Positions 6,913 through 9,010 of a DNA stretch of 9,010 nt are shown here, piece by piece. Under the pieces are notes generated by a model. The model made no database searches. It was not told where the DNA came from and was given only the letters and a program-made list of their open reading frames with translations. The position numbers were made by a program, and so were the translations under genes. How positions within the stretch are numbered: the first letter of the stretch is position 1; every line of letters starts with the position of its first letter. This DNA is from Bacillota bacterium (GTDB taxonomy: Bacteria; Bacillota; Clostridia; Peptostreptococcales; Anaerovoracaceae): assembly GCA_017936025.1 (NCBI GenBank), contig JAGBGL010000066.1, positions 1 to 9,010 of the forward strand, written 5' to 3'.

Positions 6913-6942
6913 TTGTTTGGCGTTTGTTTAATGTGGTATATA
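6913..6942 (+). promoter_or_regulatory. Possible ferritin promoter
   Basis: TTGTTT (6913-6918) is followed after 18 bp by an extended -10, TG-G-TATATA (6934-6942). The 6-bp inverted repeat TGTTTG (6915-6920)/CAAACA (6951-6956) brackets the promoter and could bind a regulator. No Fur- or PerR-type box was recognised. The match is moderate, and read-through from groEL is also possible. Confidence 0.4.
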
Positions 6943-6997
6943 TAAAATATCAAACACAGTAAGGTATCAGATTTTGATGAATATGGAGGATGGAAAT

Positions 6998-7510
6998 ATG
7001 TTAGATAGAAAAGTAGTTGAATTATTAAACCAGCAGGTAACAAAAGAACTGTATTCCGCTTATTTATACCTGGATATGGCAAACTATTACAAAGATGTGA
7101 GCCTGGATGGCTTCTATAACTGGTATAAGATCCAGGCTATGGAAGAGCGCGATCATGCGATGCTGTTCATGGAATATCTGCAGCAGAACGGTGAGAGAGT
7201 TGTTCTGGAAGCTATCGACAAACCGGACAAGGAATTCAATGAATTCATCGATCCGCTGAAAGCAGGAGCAGAACATGAACGTTATGTAACAAGCCTGATT
7301 CACGATATCTATGCAGCAGCATATGAAGTAAGAGATTTCCGGACAATGCAGTTCCTCGACTGGTTTGTAAAAGAACAGGCTGAAGAAGAGGATAATGCAG
7401 ATACAATGGTAAGCAGATTTGAACTGTTTGGCAGCGACGCGAAAGGTCTGTACATGCTGGATTCCGAACTGGCAGGCAGAGTTTACACAGCTCCATCCCT
7501 GACTTTATAA
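6998..7510 (+). CDS. ftnA: Non-haem bacterial ferritin
   Basis: Ferritin assembles into a 24-subunit shell that oxidises Fe(II) and stores it as a mineral core, which also limits Fenton chemistry. The 170-residue protein is the usual length. The ferroxidase centre is complete and falls at the classical positions: Glu17, Glu50, His53 (EERDH), Glu94 and Gln127, with Glu130 nearby as a third-site candidate. The four-helix pattern is clear. The start at 6998 is chosen because GGAGG (6985-6989) lies 8 nt upstream and the protein then begins MLDRKVVELL; an ATG at 6974 would add eight residues that include the ribosome binding site. It lies 120 bp after groEL and may have its own promoter. There is no hairpin terminator in the 31 bp before the insertion sequence. 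Confidence 0.95.
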   Translation: MLDRKVVELLNQQVTKELYSAYLYLDMANYYKDVSLDGFYNWYKIQAMEERDHAMLFMEYLQQNGERVVLEAIDKPDKEFNEFIDPLKAGAEHERYVTSLIHDIYAAAYEVRDFRTMQFLDWFVKEQAEEEDNADTMVSRFELFGSDAKGLYMLDSELAGRVYTAPSLTL

Positions 7511-7527
7511 TAAAAAAACGGTATAAT
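7482..7527 (+). promoter_or_regulatory. Two overlapping promoter-like sequences at the ferritin stop
   Basis: The first is TTTACA (7482-7487), 18 bp, TATAAT (7506-7511), 11 of 12 consensus bases. The second is CTGACT (7499-7504), 17 bp, TATAAT (7522-7527), 10 of 12. Both point right. Predicted starts near 7518 and 7534 fall just before the insertion sequence (7542), so they may have belonged to a gene now pushed away by the insertion. AT-rich chance matches cannot be excluded. Confidence 0.45.
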
Positions 7528-7541
7528 GGGCACCCTCAAAA

Positions 7542-7566
7542 TGATGTGTACCCAGTTTCCTGGACA
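7542..7566 (+). repeat. Terminal inverted repeat at the orfB side (IRR)
   Basis: Matches the other end in 22 of 25 bases: the first 12 (TGATGTGTACCC) are identical, then three mismatches at repeat positions 13, 14 and 18, then CTGGACA identical. It also contains a small CCAG/CTGG hairpin (7552-7563). The bases just outside are CAAAA, from which a 3-4 bp target duplication would have come. Confidence 0.9.
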
Positions 7567-7580
7567 CATTGAATGACGAA

Positions 7581-8378
7581 TCAAGCACACATGGATGCTT
7601 CCCTGTACTTTACAGGGGGCATCCATTTTGTTTTCTTTTGGATCCGCTCATTGTTGTAATAACTTATATATTCTTCAATAGCTTTTGAAAAAGCTTCAAA
7701 TGAGCCATATTCTTTTTCGCACCCATAATACATTTCATTCTTTAATCTTCCAAAGAAGGTTTCCATGATGCAGTTATCAATGCAATTGCCTTTTCTAGAC
7801 ATGGATTGAGTTATTCCATGCTCTTTTAATGTGTTTCTAAAGTATTCATGTTGGTACTGCCATCCTTGATCTGAGTGGAATATTAAGCCTTTAACGTCTG
7901 GAAACTTCTTAAATGCTTTATCTAGCATTCTATGGATTTGTTCTAAGTTGGGGCTAAGCGATAAATCATATGATATGATTTCGTTTGTATTCATATCAAG
8001 AATTGGCGAAAGATAACATTTTCCCCATGGAAAATTGAACTGAGAAACATCTGTTGTCCATTTTTGCAAAGGCATATTTGTACTGAAATCTCTATTAATG
8101 ATATTGTCAGCAACTTTGCCAACATTACCTCTATATGAATGATATTTTTCCTTGGGGCGTTTTCCCATTAGCCCCATATTACGCATAAGTCGCTGAACTC
8201 GTTTGTGGTTTACGTTATGGCCGCGATTTACAAGCTCTCTATGAATGCGTCTGACACCATATCTGTGCTTATGGTGTTCAAAGATTTCGGTTATTTCAGC
8301 CATAAGTTCCTTATTTCTGATTGCTACAGCATCCACTTTGCTGATTTCGTAATAGTAAGTGGATTTAGATAGTTCCAT
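7581..8378 (-). CDS. IS3-family transposase OrfB (catalytic part)
   Basis: The DDE integrase/transposase that cuts and joins the element's ends. From the ATG at 8378 it has 265 residues. An HTH_21-like region (about 25-75, with HRYGVRRIHRELV) precedes the rve core. The catalytic triad is Asp110 (WTTDVSQF), Asp170 (FHSDQGWQY) and Glu206 (CIMETFFGRLKNE), with 35 residues between the second Asp and the Glu, the DD(35)E spacing of the IS3 family. The C-terminal MPPVKYR is the family's usual ending. No ribosome binding site precedes 8378, and the frame is open upstream past the slippery site (8489-8495) to a TGA about ten codons beyond it. It is therefore most likely made as an OrfAB fusion of about 460 residues (158 from orfA, 302 from this frame). 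The last codons overlap a terminator-like hairpin facing the other way. Confidence 0.95.
   Translation of the reverse strand: MELSKSTYYYEISKVDAVAIRNKELMAEITEIFEHHKHRYGVRRIHRELVNRGHNVNHKRVQRLMRNMGLMGKRPKEKYHSYRGNVGKVADNIINRDFSTNMPLQKWTTDVSQFNFPWGKCYLSPILDMNTNEIISYDLSLSPNLEQIHRMLDKAFKKFPDVKGLIFHSDQGWQYQHEYFRNTLKEHGITQSMSRKGNCIDNCIMETFFGRLKNEMYYGCEKEYGSFEAFSKAIEEYISYYNNERIQKKTKWMPPVKYREASMCA
7591..7639 (+). terminator. Plus-strand terminator-like hairpin inside the 3' end of orfB
   Basis: The outer stem is ATGGATGC (7591-7598) with GCATCCAT (7619-7626), and the inner stem is CCCTGT (7601-7606) with ACAGGG (7612-7617). They are joined by a small internal loop and capped by a 5-nt loop. On the plus strand it runs into a T-rich tract at 7626-7639 (12 of 14 T). 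On the minus strand no U tract follows. It would stop transcripts entering the element from the ferritin side. Confidence 0.7.
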
Positions 8379-8395
8379 AGCACTTAACAGGTATT

Positions 8396-8962
8396 TCAGT
8401 TGGTATCCTTGTTCTCGGAGTTCCTTGACAATCGCTGCTTTTTCGCCTTGAGTTGCGCAGCTTCCTTTTCCTTGCTCAAGGCTTCCAGTTTTTTTCTGAC
8501 TGCAAGTTCCGTTCTCAAATATTCTGTTTCTTCACGAAGGCGAATCAGTTCTTCTCTTTCAGATTCTGTAAGAGGTTCCAAAGTTACTTTCTTTTTCATT
8601 TGGGGCTCCTTGCTTGGTCTACCTTTTTTTATATTTACAAGCCCATTATATCCCAACTCTTTGTATTTGCGAACCCATTGATACAACTGTCCGGGGTTAA
8701 TCCCACTAGTCAGGGCTACTGTTTTGTATGATTGTCCTGCTAGTACTTTGGCGATCAATAAATATCGTTCTTCGGCAGTCCATTCTTTATTTTGACGCTT
8801 ATGTCGCAATGCATCTGGCCCACATGCATCTTCAAGCCTGACCCAGCTCCGAATCATTTTGCGAAAGTTTTCAACATTTTTAATTCCATCAGGAGCCTCT
8901 GGCCAACATCCTTGGCGATACAAAGCAACACATTTTCTTTTGAATTCATAACTGTAACGCAT
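8396..8962 (-). CDS. IS3-family OrfA (DNA-binding part of the transposase)
   Basis: OrfA supplies end-recognition and multimerisation and, made alone, usually acts as a regulator of transposition. The 188-residue protein starts MRYSYEFKRKCVALY, a first helix-turn-helix region (about 1-50). A second lies at about 65-110 (LAGQSYKTVALTSGINPGQLYQWVRKY). Residues about 128-172 form a Glu/Leu/Lys-rich coiled coil resembling a leucine zipper. The ribosome binding site GAGGGGG (plus-strand 8970-8976) is 7 nt before the ATG. The A7 slippery site falls after codon 158, inside the coiled coil, so the OrfAB fusion would keep most of the zipper. The frame ends at TGA, 8396-8398. Confidence 0.92.
   Translation of the reverse strand: MRYSYEFKRKCVALYRQGCWPEAPDGIKNVENFRKMIRSWVRLEDACGPDALRHKRQNKEWTAEERYLLIAKVLAGQSYKTVALTSGINPGQLYQWVRKYKELGYNGLVNIKKGRPSKEPQMKKKVTLEPLTESEREELIRLREETEYLRTELAVRKKLEALSKEKEAAQLKAKKQRLSRNSENKDTN
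8445..8495 (-). promoter_or_regulatory. Programmed -1 frameshift signal joining orfA to orfB
   Basis: On the minus strand the slippery heptamer A-AAA-AAA (8495-8489) is in phase with orfA codons. Six nucleotides later an 8-bp perfect stem, GCCTTGAG (8482-8475) with CTCAAGGC (8452-8445), closes a 22-nt loop. A slip of -1 here enters the orfB frame, which then reads without a stop to 7581. Phase, spacing and stem all fit IS3-family frameshifting. Confidence 0.85.
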
Positions 8963-8969
8963 AAAAAAT

Positions 8970-9001
8970 CCCCCTCTACTGGTTTTGTCCAGTAAAGGGG
9001 G
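8970..9001 (-). promoter_or_regulatory. Hairpin hiding the orfA ribosome binding site in read-in transcripts
   Basis: In minus-strand RNA, 13 nt at 9001-8989 pair with 13 nt at 8982-8970, including one G-U pair, around a 6-nt loop. The 3' arm contains GAGGGGG, the orfA ribosome binding site. Only transcripts that start outside about 9001 form it, so read-through from flanking genes would not be translated. Similar protective hairpins are known in IS10 and IS50. Confidence 0.7.
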
Positions 9002-9010
9002 TACACATCA
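8986..9010 (-). repeat. Terminal inverted repeat at the orfA side (IRL)
   Basis: Read from 9010 inwards it begins TGATGTGTACCCCC and ends TGGACA, matching the 7542-7566 repeat in 22 of 25 bases. Its inner part forms one arm of the 8970-9001 hairpin. The TGGACA (8991-8986) resembles a -35 box but no good -10 follows before the orfA start. Confidence 0.9.

Larger units (their letters stand above)
7542..9010 (-). mobile_element. IS3-family insertion sequence, IS150-like, apparently intact
   Basis: The element is at least 1469 bp, in the usual IS3-family range. It has imperfect terminal inverted repeats that begin TGATGTGTACCC and end TGGACA (22 of 25 bases match), and two overlapping-phase reading frames on the minus strand, orfA and orfB, with orfB in the -1 frame. 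The DDE triad is complete and neither frame is interrupted, so the copy could be active. The IR bases CCC...TTT..TGGAC resemble the IS150 group; this is from memory, not a search. The left end lies 31 bp after the ferritin stop. The right end is the last base of the window, so the target-site duplication cannot be checked. It is visibly more AT-rich than the neighbouring genes. Confidence 0.93.

Noticed and set aside
1706..6997. Rex operators (TTGTTAA-type palindromes) in the intergenic regions
   Set aside because: I looked before acpP, rex, ferredoxin, groES and ferritin and found no convincing match; Rex targets are probably elsewhere.
8400..8731. Plus-strand open frames over orfA of the insertion sequence
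   Set aside because: They are the mirror of the Lys/Glu-rich coiled coil, giving Phe/Ser-rich translations with no start signals.
1..9010. A previously undescribed defence, CRISPR or biosynthetic system
   Set aside because: All genes except the P-loop/Asp23-like fusion belong to familiar housekeeping or IS families, and no repeat array or cryptic gene cluster is visible.

Overview
The window looks like a chromosomal segment from an anaerobic, low-to-moderate GC member of the Firmicutes, most likely Clostridia. The pointers are a clostridial 2[4Fe-4S] ferredoxin, the NADH-sensing repressor Rex, an OGG1-like 8-oxoguanine glycosylase, a HrcA/CIRCE-type heat-shock operator, AGGAGG-type ribosome binding sites and sigma-A-type promoters. 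I cannot name a genus from sequence alone.

Layout. Positions 1-1705 hold the C-terminal 567 residues of an ABC-F ATPase whose start lies left of the window. An acyl carrier protein follows (1865-2092) with its own promoter and a short terminator-like hairpin, then rex (2160-2804). On the opposite strand a 55-residue ferredoxin (2923-3090) converges on rex, with a strong hairpin between them. It diverges from a two-gene unit: a P-loop/Asp23-Gls24-like fusion protein (3163-3972) overlapping an 8-oxoguanine DNA glycosylase (3969-4829) by the ATGA of its start codon. Next come a perfect CIRCE operator, groES (4946-5224) and groEL (5246-6877), then a non-haem ferritin (6998-7510). The last 1.47 kb (7542-9010) is a complete, apparently intact IS3-family (IS150-like) insertion sequence on the minus strand. 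Its outer end coincides with the last base of the window.

How it works together. The chromosomal part is a housekeeping and stress neighbourhood: ribosome-associated ATPase, fatty acid carrier, redox sensing, electron transfer, oxidised-guanine repair, protein folding and iron storage. From memory, the order ABC-F (YdiF type) - rex - groESL resembles the Bacillus subtilis ydiF-rex-groESL region. The genes placed between these anchors differ here.

The most interesting structure is in and next to the insertion sequence. It has an A7 slippery site with a stem-loop exactly 6 nt downstream, a 13-bp hairpin at the outer end that would hide the orfA ribosome binding site in read-in transcripts, and a terminator-like hairpin inside the 3' end of orfB that faces incoming transcription. 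Two promoter-like sequences at the end of the ferritin gene point straight at that terminator. I see no CRISPR array, tRNA, rRNA, defence system or clearly novel multigene system. No gene-free stretch exceeds 300 bases.
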